From: Acholoe squamosa
Lineage: Eukaryota; Annelida; Polychaeta; Phyllodocida; Polynoidae
Length of the DNA: 64,000 bases
Assembly: GCA_949317995.1 (NCBI GenBank)
Contig: OX439036.1
Location: 103,523,891-103,587,890 of the forward strand
Direction: 5' to 3'
Of the stretch, positions 31,411-42,365 are shown piece after piece. Under the pieces are notes generated by a model, which ran no database searches, was not told where the DNA came from, and saw nothing but the letters and a program-made list of their open reading frames with translations. Numbering within the stretch: position 1 is the first letter of the stretch; each line of letters begins with the position of its first letter. Position numbers and translations under genes: made by a program.

Positions 31411-32097
31411 ATGGGGATTAGAAAGAAAGACTTACTGATCATATCTTGGAATGTGCATAGTATGATAGGGAAGAAAGAAACCATTAAGTTCTTTTGCTAT
31501 GATCGAACCCCTGATGTGTTAGCCATAACTGAGTCCTACCTTAAAACAAATAAACACATGGATATATCGTTTGAGCCACGAGGCTATATTGTTCATAGGC
31601 TTGACAGACCCACAACTGATACTGGAGGTGTTTGCATGTTAGTTAGAGACAGGGTTGCTCATGTAAGGTTGGAAGAGGAGGCATTCAATGTCATGAATCG
31701 TAATTGTGAACTCATGGGCATAAAATCAATACGAAAAGGGTGTAAACCAGAGTTTATCCTTAATATTTATAGGCCACCCAATGGAAGTGTGTCTGAATTT
31801 ATAGATCACCTAACACATGCAGTCAATGAAGCCAATAAAATGCACAGGCGGTGTACACTTAATATAGTAGGGGACTTTAATATAAGTTTGTCCTTGGCCG
31901 AGCTGCCCAAGTCACCTCTGGATGGACTCTGTAAGGCATATCACCTGGACGCCTTTATAGACGAGCCGACCCGTCTTCTATACCACCCCACTAACGTCTT
32001 AGATCAAATTCTCTCTAACTCTCCTATTGTTGCTGATTATAGGAGTGAACATATCGGATCACGTGCCAATTTTCATCCTGTTAAAAAAGCCCCGTAA
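31411..32097 (+). pseudogene. CR1-like endonuclease domain
   Basis: LLIISWNVHSM, LAITESYL (catalytic Glu), YRPPNGS and IVGDFNIS show the AP-type endonuclease in CR1 style. Near 32030 the frame slips: the SDHVPIF motif that should end the domain is in the next frame, at 32051. Confidence 0.85.
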
Positions 32098-33653
32098 CCC
32101 CAAGAAAGTCCAAGTAATTACTGGTAGGTCCTATAAGAATTATAATCTGGAAGTTATATGTGAGCACCTATTAGGAGAAAACTGGGAGCAATTTACGGAA
32201 GAGCTTGATGCTGATCAAGCTTGGAATATAATTGAGGACTCTATTATAAGACTGGCTGATTCGCTTTACCCCACCCGCACTTTTAAGATCAGGCAAGATA
32301 GGCTCCCATGGCTTTCCAATGATCTATTGGAAATGTATAGGAATAGGGACCAAGCTATGAAACAGGCCATCTCAACAGGATTGGAATCAGATAGGGAAGC
32401 TGCTAGGTATTTAAAAAATCAGGCCAATTATGCCACACGTAAAGCAAAAGGTGCTTATGTAAGGGAGCTGTTGGGGAAATATAAAAATGACCCAAAGAAA
32501 TTTTGGGAAGCTGTCTCACATGTGATTCCTAAAAGGACACTCAACAGATGGATAAATCTTTTGGATGACCAAGGGGACCCCATTGAACCAGAGAAAGTAG
32601 CTGAGGTTATAAATGACTATTTTTCTACTATTGGTCGGAAACTCTCTGCTAGGCTACCCCTTCCTCAAGGAAAACCTCACCCCCCTCCTGTGTCTAGCCA
32701 GACTGGTCAGATTTTCCACTTTAGAATAGTTGACAGGGCAGCAGTGCAGAGGGAAGTCTCTCAGATAGATGTAACCAAATCCTCTGGCATACCCACTGTC
32801 TCTTCTAGGTTGTTAAAGGATTGTTTATCAATATTGATAGAGGAATTCACACATGTTATAAACACGTCCATAGTTTGGAATGTGTTTCCTAGCAGATGGA
32901 AATTAGCTACGCTTACCCCAGTCCCTAAGGTTACCAACCCTGTGAGCCCTACTGATCTCAGACCCATCTCCCTCTTACCTGTCCCAGGTAAAATTGCTGA
33001 GAAATCTATACACGATCAGCTTTACAGCTACCTAGAACTTCATAGTTTGTTAGCTAAAAACCGAAGTGGCTTCAGAAGGCAGAGGTCAACGCAAGATACT
33101 GTTTTCCAGGTACTACAATTAGCCCACCTGGACCTTATTAATAAAAAGAAGATAGGTATAGCCTATCTTGATATGGCCAAGGCTTTTGACTGTTTAAATC
33201 ATAAGTTGCTCTTGTCTAAGCTCCCCCCTTTGGGCCTTAGTGCTCAGGCTATTGCCTGGATAAAGAACTACCTGGAGGGCCGTAAGCAGAGAACAGCGTG
33301 CAACAAGTTGACCTCTGGCTTTGCAAATATTACCCATGGGATACCGCAGGGTTCAATAATTGGTCCACTACTGTTTATTATTTATGTCAACAGCCTGCCA
33401 TCCCTTGATACTATTGGTGAGCTGAAAATGTATGCTGATGAGTGAGTGAGTAATGGATGTTTAACCCCATTTCGACAGCTAAGGTCATATTCATGGCGAG
33501 AAACCTATACCAAACAAGTTTTGGATCTATGAGCAATTAAATATTTCAAAAACTATTGTGTAAATGGAACAAGTTGCTATTATTTCAGGCAGGATGAGGT
33601 GAAAGCTAAAATCACAACAGTGCAAGATAAAATCACAAGTGTGCACGATAAAA

Positions 33654-36600
33654 TTAAAGAAGCCTGTACAGTCCAGCTGCTTTCAGGAAGTTGATGATAA
33701 GATCAGGTTTGATGGTGGTAAAAAGTTCTTGTAGACCAGCTACATTGTAGAAATGTTGTCTGATAGGCGTAAAATCAACACAATCCAATAGGATGTGTTT
33801 GATGGTCAATTTCGTGTCGCATGCCACACACTCAGGTGCTTCCTCTCCTTTCAGGAGGTAGGCATGAGTGAGTCGCGAATGACCGATGCGGCAACGAGTA
33901 AAGACTGTTTGGTCTCTACGGTTCTTGAGAGCAGGTCGACAGACACCAGACACTGTGGGACAAAATTCAAAGAGTTTCCATCCAGGGTTCTCTATCCATT
34001 GGTTTTGCCAAAGGTCAAGAATATACTTCTTGACAACTGGCCTAAATTCAGATGGCGGTAGAAGGCAAGGCTGTTCCTCAAAGTTAAGGCCATGTTTAGC
34101 CCTTTTATCAGCTTCTTCGTTGCCTTTGATTCCCACATGACTTGGAAGCCAACAGAATCGGATGTCATATCCCAGTTCCTTGGATCTGATGAAACCTTTG
34201 ATAATTTTCATTATCACAGGGTGATCCAAGTTGAGGTTCTGCAGATCTTCTAGACAGGATTTTGAGTCACTGAAAATGATGAATTTCTTCCCTGGCGCAT
34301 CCTTCATGCATCTCATTGCAAGAAAGATGGCACAGGCTTCAGCAGAGAAAATGGAGCTGTGATTTGGAAGGCGAGATGCCAGTTTTCTGCCCCCACCAAC
34401 CGCGGCAGCAGCCACTCTCTCTTCTTCTTTTGATCCGTCAGTGTAAAATGGTGCATGATGGGGAAGTTCATTCCTTATCTCAGAAAACCTCAATCTGTAT
34501 TCTAGTGGGTTGGTGTCGGCTTTTCGTGATTTGGCTAGTCTGAAGTCGACCTCTAGCGGTACCAGTTTCCATGGAGGAATTTCTGGGAGGTGGGTTTGTG
34601 CCAATGATGTCAGGCTAACATTTAGTTGCCTCATATGTGTTTGAATTCTCAGACCGTATGGCCTGGCAGCTTTTGGTTTTGCCTCATAGAGCTTCTGGTT
34701 GTCTGGTTCAAATACACATGCATATGCTGGATTCGAAGGGTTCGTTCTCAAGCGCAGCGCAAACTGCATCGACAATTTGAGACGTCTGTTTTCCAATGAT
34801 GGTTCTCTGCCCTCAACATAAAGGCTAGGATATGGAGACGTTCGGAAGGCCCCGAGGGCTAGGCGAATGCCTTGTCGATGAACTGGATCCAAGATGGCCA
34901 CGTAGGACGGCCTAGCAGAGCCATACACCTGGGAACCATAGTCAAGCTTCGATCGAACCAGAGCTCTATACAATTGGAGTAAAACCTTACTATCTGCACC
35001 CCAGTCAGTGTTTGATAACACTTTCAACAGATCAAGTGCTTTGGTGCACCTGATCTTTAGAGATTTCAAATGTGGAATAAATGAAAGTCGTTTATCAAAC
35101 AGCACACCTAGAAACTTTGTCTCCTCTACAACCTTGATCGGATCTCCATCTAAGGTTAGATCTGGATCAGGATGCAGAGTGCGTTTCAGGCAGAAGTGCA
35201 TTGCAACTGTTTTTGATTTAGAGAACTTAAAACCGTTTTCTACGGACCAGGCATGTACTTTGTTCAGGCACAGCTGCAGCTGCCTTTCGATTGAATGCAT
35301 GTTCTTTGCTCTGTAGCATATCAGGAGGTCGTCAACATAGAGGCTACAGGACACATCTTTATTCACTGCATTAACAACACTGTTCATTTTGATACTGAAC
35401 AAGGTAACAGATAATATGCTACCTTGGGGAACACCAAGTTCTTGCTCATGTTCATCAGATAGTGTTGAGTTCAATCTCACTCGGAAGTGTCTATTTGATA
35501 AAAAGTTTGATATAAATATGGGTAAACGCCCACGAAATCCCATATTGTATAGGTCTTTCATGATGCCATGTTTCCATGTTGTGTCGTAGGCCTTTTCTAA
35601 ATCAAAAAATACAGAGACAACATGTTCTTGTTTGATGAAGGCATCACGGATGAAATGTTCTAAGCGAATCAAATGATCAAGAGTGCTTCTTCCTCGTCTG
35701 AAACCGCTCTGATAGTCAGAAATCTGGTGTTTCGACTCGAGCAGCCAAACAAGTCTCTCGTTGATCATTCTTTCCATGGTTTTACAGATGCAACTGGTGA
35801 GAGCTATGGGCCTATAATTTGTTGGTAGTGTATGGTCCTTACCAGGCTTGGGAATCGGTATAATGGTGGCTTCTTGCCAGGAAGGTGGAAGCTCACCACT
35901 TTCCCATATCCCATTAAAAAGAGACAGGAGTACCTTTAGCACTGGCTCAGGAAGATGTTTAAGAAATTCATAATGTACTTTATCTGGACCAACAGCAGTG
36001 TTGTGTGATTTCTTCAGAGACTTTTTAAGTTCCACCATGCTGAAAGGTTGGTTGTAGTCTTCTGAATTGTCAGATTGGAACTTCAGTCTCTTCCTTTCTT
36101 CTCTCGATTTTATTGGCACAAACTCTGGGAGGCAATTATTGGATGAAGAGTAATGTTCAAATGTCTCAGCCAATTTCTTTGTTATCTCGGCTGGACTTGT
36201 CAAGAGCTCATCTCCATCAAGAAGATGTTGGACTCTTGAACCATCCCCTTTGCCTTTGATTTTACGAACCATAGTCCAGACCTTGTTCATGGGGGTGCGT
36301 GACGAGACACTTGACACATACTTCTTCCATGAAGCTCGTTTAGCTTCCCTAATCACACGGCGAGCCTGTGCTCGTTTTATCTTAAAATTTGCAAGATTTT
36401 CTGCTGTTGGGTATTTGTTGAATTTCCTTAAGGCTTTTTTTCGCTCTTTGATAGCATTTTTAGAGTTGTCATTAAACCATGGGTTGCGTGGGTGTTTCGG
36501 GATTGTCGAGGTCTTTGGTACAGTCTCTTCCGCAATTAATATCAGTGTTTTACTAAAGTTTTCCATTTCCTCAGCATGATATTTTCCAGTGTTAAACCTT

Positions 36601-37337
36601 TCCAGGCAGAGGTTTTCGAATTTGGCCCAATCAGCCTTATCCAGCTTCCAGCGGGGCTCCCTTTGGCCTACCAGAAGCTCCTCCAACTGTAAAAGGATGG
36701 GAAAATGATCACTTCCATGGAGGTCATCAAGGACTCTCCACTTAAAGTCTAGTAACAACTGAGGTTCTACTATTGATAGGTCAATTGCAGTATATGTACC
36801 ATATGCCGGATGTAAATAGGTATTTGAGCCATCGTTAAAAATACATAATGCTTTTTGTGCTACAAAAGATTCTATTGTATTGCCTTTTCTGTCAGCAGAG
36901 TCACTACCCCAGAGTGGGTTGTGACCATTTAAATCTCCCAAGATCATATAAGGAGAAGGGAGCTGGTCCCCAAGGGTAACCAACTCTTGTAAGTTCAGGA
37001 CAGAATTAGGGGGGATATACAGTGAGCATATTGTAAGTGTTTTATGAAGAGTTATTCTAACAGCTGTTGTTTGGAAATTTGTGTTTAAAGAGAGTGGGCT
37101 ATGAATTACATCCTGACGCACCAAGATGGAGCTGCCACCTGAGGCGCGCTCACCATCCGGTCCACAGGTATTGTACATTTTGAAGTTTTTAAAGGAAATA
37201 ACTTCCTCTTCTTTAATGTAGGTTTCCTGTAGACAAAAAGCAAGAGCATTAAAATTTTGGCATAAAATTTTCAGTTCGTTAAAGTTGGCTCGAAAACCTC
37301 GACAATTCCATTGAATAATGGCTCCACTAGCCATCAC
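33654..37337 (-). CDS. LINE2 ORF2: endonuclease-RT-RNase H polyprotein, intact
   Basis: 1227 codons, no break. Endonuclease IIQWNCRGFRA, LQETY, LGDLNGHNPLWG, GSDHFPIL; RT FFDLEKAYDTTW, LGVPQGSILSVTLF, SLYVDDLLICY (about residue 666); RNase H FYTDGSKEE (about 963), SAEACAI, SDSKSCLEDL, GNEEADKRAK; C-terminal zinc segment GHSRLTHAYLLKGE, C-x2-C, H-x4-C, end ...LYRLL. Note GDLNGH where the sister families have GDFNAH. The start ATG overlaps the ORF1 stop as TGATG. All catalytic residues that can be judged are present. Confidence 0.94.
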   Translation of the reverse strand: MMASGAIIQWNCRGFRANFNELKILCQNFNALAFCLQETYIKEEEVISFKNFKMYNTCGPDGERASGGSSILVRQDVIHSPLSLNTNFQTTAVRITLHKTLTICSLYIPPNSVLNLQELVTLGDQLPSPYMILGDLNGHNPLWGSDSADRKGNTIESFVAQKALCIFNDGSNTYLHPAYGTYTAIDLSIVEPQLLLDFKWRVLDDLHGSDHFPILLQLEELLVGQREPRWKLDKADWAKFENLCLERFNTGKYHAEEMENFSKTLILIAEETVPKTSTIPKHPRNPWFNDNSKNAIKERKKALRKFNKYPTAENLANFKIKRAQARRVIREAKRASWKKYVSSVSSRTPMNKVWTMVRKIKGKGDGSRVQHLLDGDELLTSPAEITKKLAETFEHYSSSNNCLPEFVPIKSREERKRLKFQSDNSEDYNQPFSMVELKKSLKKSHNTAVGPDKVHYEFLKHLPEPVLKVLLSLFNGIWESGELPPSWQEATIIPIPKPGKDHTLPTNYRPIALTSCICKTMERMINERLVWLLESKHQISDYQSGFRRGRSTLDHLIRLEHFIRDAFIKQEHVVSVFFDLEKAYDTTWKHGIMKDLYNMGFRGRLPIFISNFLSNRHFRVRLNSTLSDEHEQELGVPQGSILSVTLFSIKMNSVVNAVNKDVSCSLYVDDLLICYRAKNMHSIERQLQLCLNKVHAWSVENGFKFSKSKTVAMHFCLKRTLHPDPDLTLDGDPIKVVEETKFLGVLFDKRLSFIPHLKSLKIRCTKALDLLKVLSNTDWGADSKVLLQLYRALVRSKLDYGSQVYGSARPSYVAILDPVHRQGIRLALGAFRTSPYPSLYVEGREPSLENRRLKLSMQFALRLRTNPSNPAYACVFEPDNQKLYEAKPKAARPYGLRIQTHMRQLNVSLTSLAQTHLPEIPPWKLVPLEVDFRLAKSRKADTNPLEYRLRFSEIRNELPHHAPFYTDGSKEEERVAAAAVGGGRKLASRLPNHSSIFSAEACAIFLAMRCMKDAPGKKFIIFSDSKSCLEDLQNLNLDHPVIMKIIKGFIRSKELGYDIRFCWLPSHVGIKGNEEADKRAKHGLNFEEQPCLLPPSEFRPVVKKYILDLWQNQWIENPGWKLFEFCPTVSGVCRPALKNRRDQTVFTRCRIGHSRLTHAYLLKGEEAPECVACDTKLTIKHILLDCVDFTPIRQHFYNVAGLQELFTTIKPDLIINFLKAAGLYRLL

Positions 37338-37650
37338 GGTGGATGATGAATAGGGGAGCGTTCCCTCACTTTAACTTTTGGAGATGGAGCTCGGTAGCGG
37401 ACAGGTACGTCCTCTTCCATGTCCATCTCCAACCGTTCAAATCTATTTGGCTGGTGGCAGATATCTTTGCCATTTTTGGGCAGTTTGTTACTGCTCTGAT
37501 TCTTCTTCTTTGATTGGTTATTGTTTTTAGGTTTTACCGACGAAGTTGTTGTTGTTGATGTTGTTGCTGCCTTTGTTGATATAGAAGTATTGGCCTTTCT
37601 TTCTGGCTTAGGTGGTTCATCCGGCTTCTTTGAGTTCTGGACAGATTGAG
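37335..37650 (-). pseudogene. LINE2 ORF1, C-terminal part
   Basis: About 100 residues of Lys/Ser/Thr-rich tail with PNRFERLEMDMEEDV near the end, like the NRF/NRYE-L endings of the LINE1 and LINE-N ORF1 proteins. Zinc knuckles are lost by truncation. Confidence 0.8.
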
Positions 37651-37739
37651 TTAGTTAGTTAGTTAGTGTTTAACGGCACGTCAGCTACTGGTGATGGCTA
37701 TTTGTGCCTAAAGGTTTTATGGAAGAAAGTTTCTACTGT

Positions 37740-40700
37740 TTAAATTTGACTGTAGTATCCCAGGTTCTTGACATATGCAAGTATTGTATCCGGTCTGCAG
37801 GTATCAAATAACTCTTTCAGTGTTGTACATTGATGGTATTGTGCCCTGATGGGGCACTGGCTACATTCCACAAGGAAATGTTCCACCGTCAGGTGTTTTT
37901 GACACCTGTTGCAAAGCGGTCTGGGTTCTCTCTTCATCAGGTGTGAATGCGTTAGTCTGGTGTGGCCTATTCTTAGTCTGTTCATGACAATTTCTTCTCT
38001 TCTGCTCTTGCATTTGGCTTTCTTGGTTGTGCCTATCTTGGGCTGTATTTTGTAGAGTTTATTGTCTCTTTCAGCGTCCCATGACTCTTGCCACTTTTGG
38101 TGGATGTATTTCCTGATTTTCCGTTTGAGGTCCTCTGATGGTAGAGGCATATCTATTGGAACTTGATTTGTTGCATCCTTGGCAGCAACGTCTGCTAGGT
38201 CATTGCCATGGATTCCTTCATGGCCTGGTACCCAAGCATACGCTATCTTCTTTCCAGCTAGAGCAAGACTATTGTGTCGTTCCAACACTCTTTTCACGAG
38301 AGGGTGTGTCCACTTGCTATGCTGCATTGCTGACAGTGATGATTTGGAGTCAGATACAATCAGGTAGTTGTTGCCTTCTGATGTCTCAATGTGATCTTGT
38401 GCTAGGTATAACGCATGTAGCTCTGCTGTGTAGATGGAGGCTTCGTCTGGCAGGCGTTCTTTGAAGGCATGGGGTCCTAGAACGGCTGCAGATGCTGTTT
38501 TGTCTGCCATATGTGATCCGTCGGTGTAGATTGGTACGTGATCTCTGTAACTATCACGCAGTTCATTGAATGCTGCTTGATATGTGGTGCTAGATGTTAC
38601 CCCTTTCTTAAGCGCGGTAAGGTCCATTCTGACCTCTGGTTTGTGATATGTCCATGGGGGCATTTCCGGGTACTCTACATTAAGTACATTATCCAGAGAC
38701 ATTCCCGCTTCTTCTAATAGGTGGGATACCCTCACCCGAAGGGGTGCAATGTATTGGTTCTTCTTTGCTTCATATTTTGCCTTGTGCTTGGGGTTTGTCA
38801 ACAATGCTGCGGCTGGGTTGTTAGGATTTGTGGCAATCCGGATAGCATATTCAAGGGAGAGTTTCTCTCGTCTAAGGGCTAAGGGTAGTTCTCTAGCAGC
38901 GACTTGCAAACTCTTAATTCTGGATGTTCTGAATGCTCCCAAACAAATGCGTAGTCCATGGCTCTGGATCCGCTCTGCCATTGCTAGGTATGACGCCCAG
39001 GTTGATCCATAAACACACAGACCATAGTCCAGTTGAGACTGGACCAGTGCTCTATATAGTTTGAGGAGTGTGTCCTGGTCTCCACCCCAGCATGGATGTG
39101 CCACTACTTTCAGTAGGTTGAAAGCTTTGTTACATTTATCCTTGAGGTACTTAATATGTTTATCAAAGATAAGTTTGCGATCTATGACTAGCCCAAGGAA
39201 TTTGGTATTTTCCACTACAGAAATACGTTTGTTGTTGATTTCAATATTTGGTTGTCTGTCTGTTGTAGTGCGGTAGTGGAAGTGCATAACTGATGTCTTG
39301 TCTAGAGAAAATCGGAAGCCATTTTGGTCTGCCCACTTCACTGTTTCATCTATGGCAAGTTGGAGGTGTCGTTCAATGGTTCTCAGGCTCTTGCCACGGA
39401 AACACATGAAGAAATCATCAACATATAATGTTCGGCCTATCTCTGGCTTCAGTTCCAGTTTAGAGACGATGTTGTTCATCTTCAACAGAAATAGGGTCAC
39501 TGAGAGAATGCCTCCCTGTGGAACTCCAGACTCCTGATTGAAGACATCAGAGTGGATGTTGTTTACTCTGATCCTGAAGCAACGGTTTGATAGGTATTGG
39601 TTGATGAAATCAGGGAGCCGACCTTTCAGGTCTGCATCTTTGAGGTCCTTAAGGATACCATATTGCCAGGTGGTATCATATGCCTTCTCCAGATCAAAGA
39701 AGACTGCTACCACTTGCTCCTTATTTATAAAGGCATCTCGTACATAGGTCTCGAGGGTAGTTAGGGCATCCTGTGTCGAGCGACCCTTTCTGAAGCCACA
39801 TTGCTCTGTCTTAAGGATCTTTTTCTTTTCTAGGTACCAGACCAGTCTGGTGTTTACCATTCTTTCCAGGGTTTTGCAGATGCAGCTCGTTAGAGCTATG
39901 GGTCTATAGTTCTTTGGGTTTGACAAGTCTTTGCTTGGTTTTGGGAATGGAAGCACTATGGCCTCTCGCCAGTGTGGTGGAAAGGTACCTGTTTCCCAAA
40001 TGTTATTCATGATACCAAGCAAACACTGTTTGGAGGGTTCTGGTAGCTGTCGTAGGAACTCATAAGGGATGTTGTCTGGACCTGGGCAACTGTTGTTACT
40101 GCTCCCCAGGGCTGTCTTCAGCTCATCCATTGAGAACTTTAGGTTGTAGTCTTCATCTCTGTTGTTGCCAAAGTCAATGGGCGTTCTTTCTGCCTTCCTC
40201 CGGTGAGCATTGAAGCTCTGTGTGCCTCCATTTAGAGAAGATGTTTCTGCCAGTGTTGAACCGATGCTATCAGCAATTTCTTTGGTATCTGTTATTTTTC
40301 TCCTACCAATTTGCAAATGGTGCACATATGTCGTAGTGTCTTTGCCTTTCATCTTCCTGATCATCTTCCAGATCTTATACATTGGTGTATTGCTGTTAAC
40401 CTTGGAGACATAGGCCATCCAGGTTTCCTTCATGGCCTGGCGAAAGGTTCTTCGGGCGTGTGCCTTAGCCCTTTTCCAGGCGATGAGACTGGGTATGATT
40501 AGGTTCTTTTTGTAAGTCCTTTCAGCTTCTAGTCGCATCTTGCGGGCTTCTCGACATTCATCATTAAACCAGGGTTTATCTTTGGTTTTAGATTTGTTGG
40601 AAGTTTTTGGAATGCTCTTTTCTGCTATTGTTTGGAGGGTGGCTGTAAAGGTAGCCATAGGGTCTTCCTTTTGTAGTAGCTTTTCGAGATTGAGTTCCTT

Positions 40701-41234
40701 TTTACTGAGTTCCTGGAATGTCTCCCAGTCTGCTTTATACAACTTCCATTTAGGTATTTTGTCCATGGGACCTTGATGGATGTGTTCTATAAGGATTGGG
40801 GTATGATCACTGTCATGACTGTCTTCTGCAACATCCCAGGAGTAGTCCAGGAATATGGATGGGCTGCAGAGTGTAATATCAATGTGTGTCCAGGTTTTAG
40901 AGGCTGCACTGTAATAGGTTGGTTTTCCAGTGTTCAGCAGGCAAAGGTTTTGTTCATTGATGAGATCCTCAATGAGAATGCCTTCCTGGTCATTTCTGGG
41001 GCTGCCCCAGATGGTATTGTGGGCATTAAAATCCCCAAGGAGGAAGAAGGGTTTGGGTAGTTGTTTGATTAGATTTGTCAAGTCCTGTAGACTTGGGTAG
41101 GGCAGTGATGGTGGACAATATAAATTACAGATAGTGACAGATTTTTCACAGGTGATTTGGGATGCTACTGCTTGCAGTTGGGTATTTAGTGGAATCTCTG
41201 ACTGTATAACTGTTCCTTTTACTAGGATTGCCAC
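37740..41234 (-). pseudogene. LINE3 ORF2, lacking the endonuclease N-terminus
   Basis: 1164 codons are open from GGVAILVKGTVIQ. It keeps LLGDFNAHNTIWG, DSDHTPILI (SDH motif), RT FFDLEKAYDTTW, SGVPQGGILSVTLF, TLYVDDFFMCF, RNase H IYTDGSHMADK, TAELHALYL, SDSKSSLSA, GNDLADVAAK, and the zinc end to ...YYSQI. The N-terminal Asn and Glu of the endonuclease are deleted, so it should not nick DNA. Confidence 0.9.
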
Positions 41235-41240
41235 ACCCCC

Positions 41241-42143
41241 TTAATAGGAGTCAACAGTCTGGACTTCGACAGATTTACAAACGGGTTTAGTTGCCTTGGC
41301 GTAGTTAATATTTGGTTGAGGCATGGTTGCCTCTACCAACTTTTTCGCTTCAGGATAACTCATGTAGTTATGAACTTTAACCGTTTGTATTTGTTTTTCT
41401 TTCAGGAAGACAGGACATGTCTTGGAAATGGCCATATGGGGTCCCTGGCAATTGGAGCATTTTGCCGGGTTCTGACAATTTGTGTTGTCATGCCCCTTCT
41501 GGCCACATTTAAAACAGACCTGTTCCCTTCGACAATTGTTTCGTCCATGTCCAAACTGTTGGCATTGAAAACATCTGAGGGGATTTGGAACAAAGAGGTC
41601 GACATTCAGACAGAGAAATCCCACTTTTAGCTTATCTGGAAGCTTTGGAGTGTTAAATGTGAGGACGTAAGTTCCTGTTGGGATGGTATTACCATCCCTT
41701 TTTGTAACAAACCTCCTCACACCAACAACTCCCTGGGATGAAAGCTCCTCTCAAATTTCATCCTCGTCGATGCCGTCAAGGTCTCTAGTCCGGATCACTC
41801 CCTTACTAGAGTTGAGGGATCGATGAGGTGTCACCTTCATGCCCACTCCTGCCATTTGATTCGCTGCCAAAAGGTTCCTAGAGTGTGCCTGGTTGGCACA
41901 CTCTACAAGTATCTGTCCAGATCTTAGTTTTTTAATAGAGATCACCTCGCCAGCAATCCCCAAAATGCCCTTATGGATGGCAAATGGAGACAGCTTAGAC
42001 AAAGGTGCCCCTTCATCAACAGACTCTAGAACGAGAAATTTCGGCCAATATCCATAATTCGTACTCTTAGATCCATTGGGTGCATTGTCTTTTTCTTCGT
42101 CTTCATTAGATCGTTTCTGTTTTTTGGGCTGTTGGGTATCCAT
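41241..42143 (-). pseudogene. LINE3 ORF1, one in-frame stop
   Basis: YWPKFLVLESVDEG and TPHRSLNSSKGVIR are the family's RRM-like block; one TGA follows DEDEI near 41750; then CFQCQQFGHGRNNC, CFKCGQKGHDNTNC and CSNCQGPHMAISKTC knuckles. The C-terminal basic region is lost in the deletion junction at 41240. Confidence 0.88.
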
Positions 42144-42365
42144 AGGGTTTTTAGAGAGGGTTCATCGTGGTTGCTCCCCACCCACCACCGGAGTCCCAAT
42201 TTAAGGGGATGTGAATTCACACACCAGGGACTACATACCACGATATACTCAAGCAAGTGGGGCTTACTCGATTGACCCTAGCCGCAGCCTTCCAAGAGTG
42301 AGAAGAAAACAAGTTTTATAGAGGAACAAAATCTAGGAAAATAAATGTGTGAAATGACTTTGATG

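Larger units (their letters stand above)
33442..37650 (-). mobile_element. LINE2 copy C, 5'-truncated in ORF1
   Basis: The best LINE2 copy: complete ORF2, ACTC tail at 33442. Its 5' end stops within ORF1 at 37650, immediately followed by the CTAA-repeat tail of LINE3. The TSD TGTATGCTGATGA is at its 3' side (33429-33441), but the matching copy is at 44817, beyond LINE3, so the two form one insertion. Confidence 0.9.
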
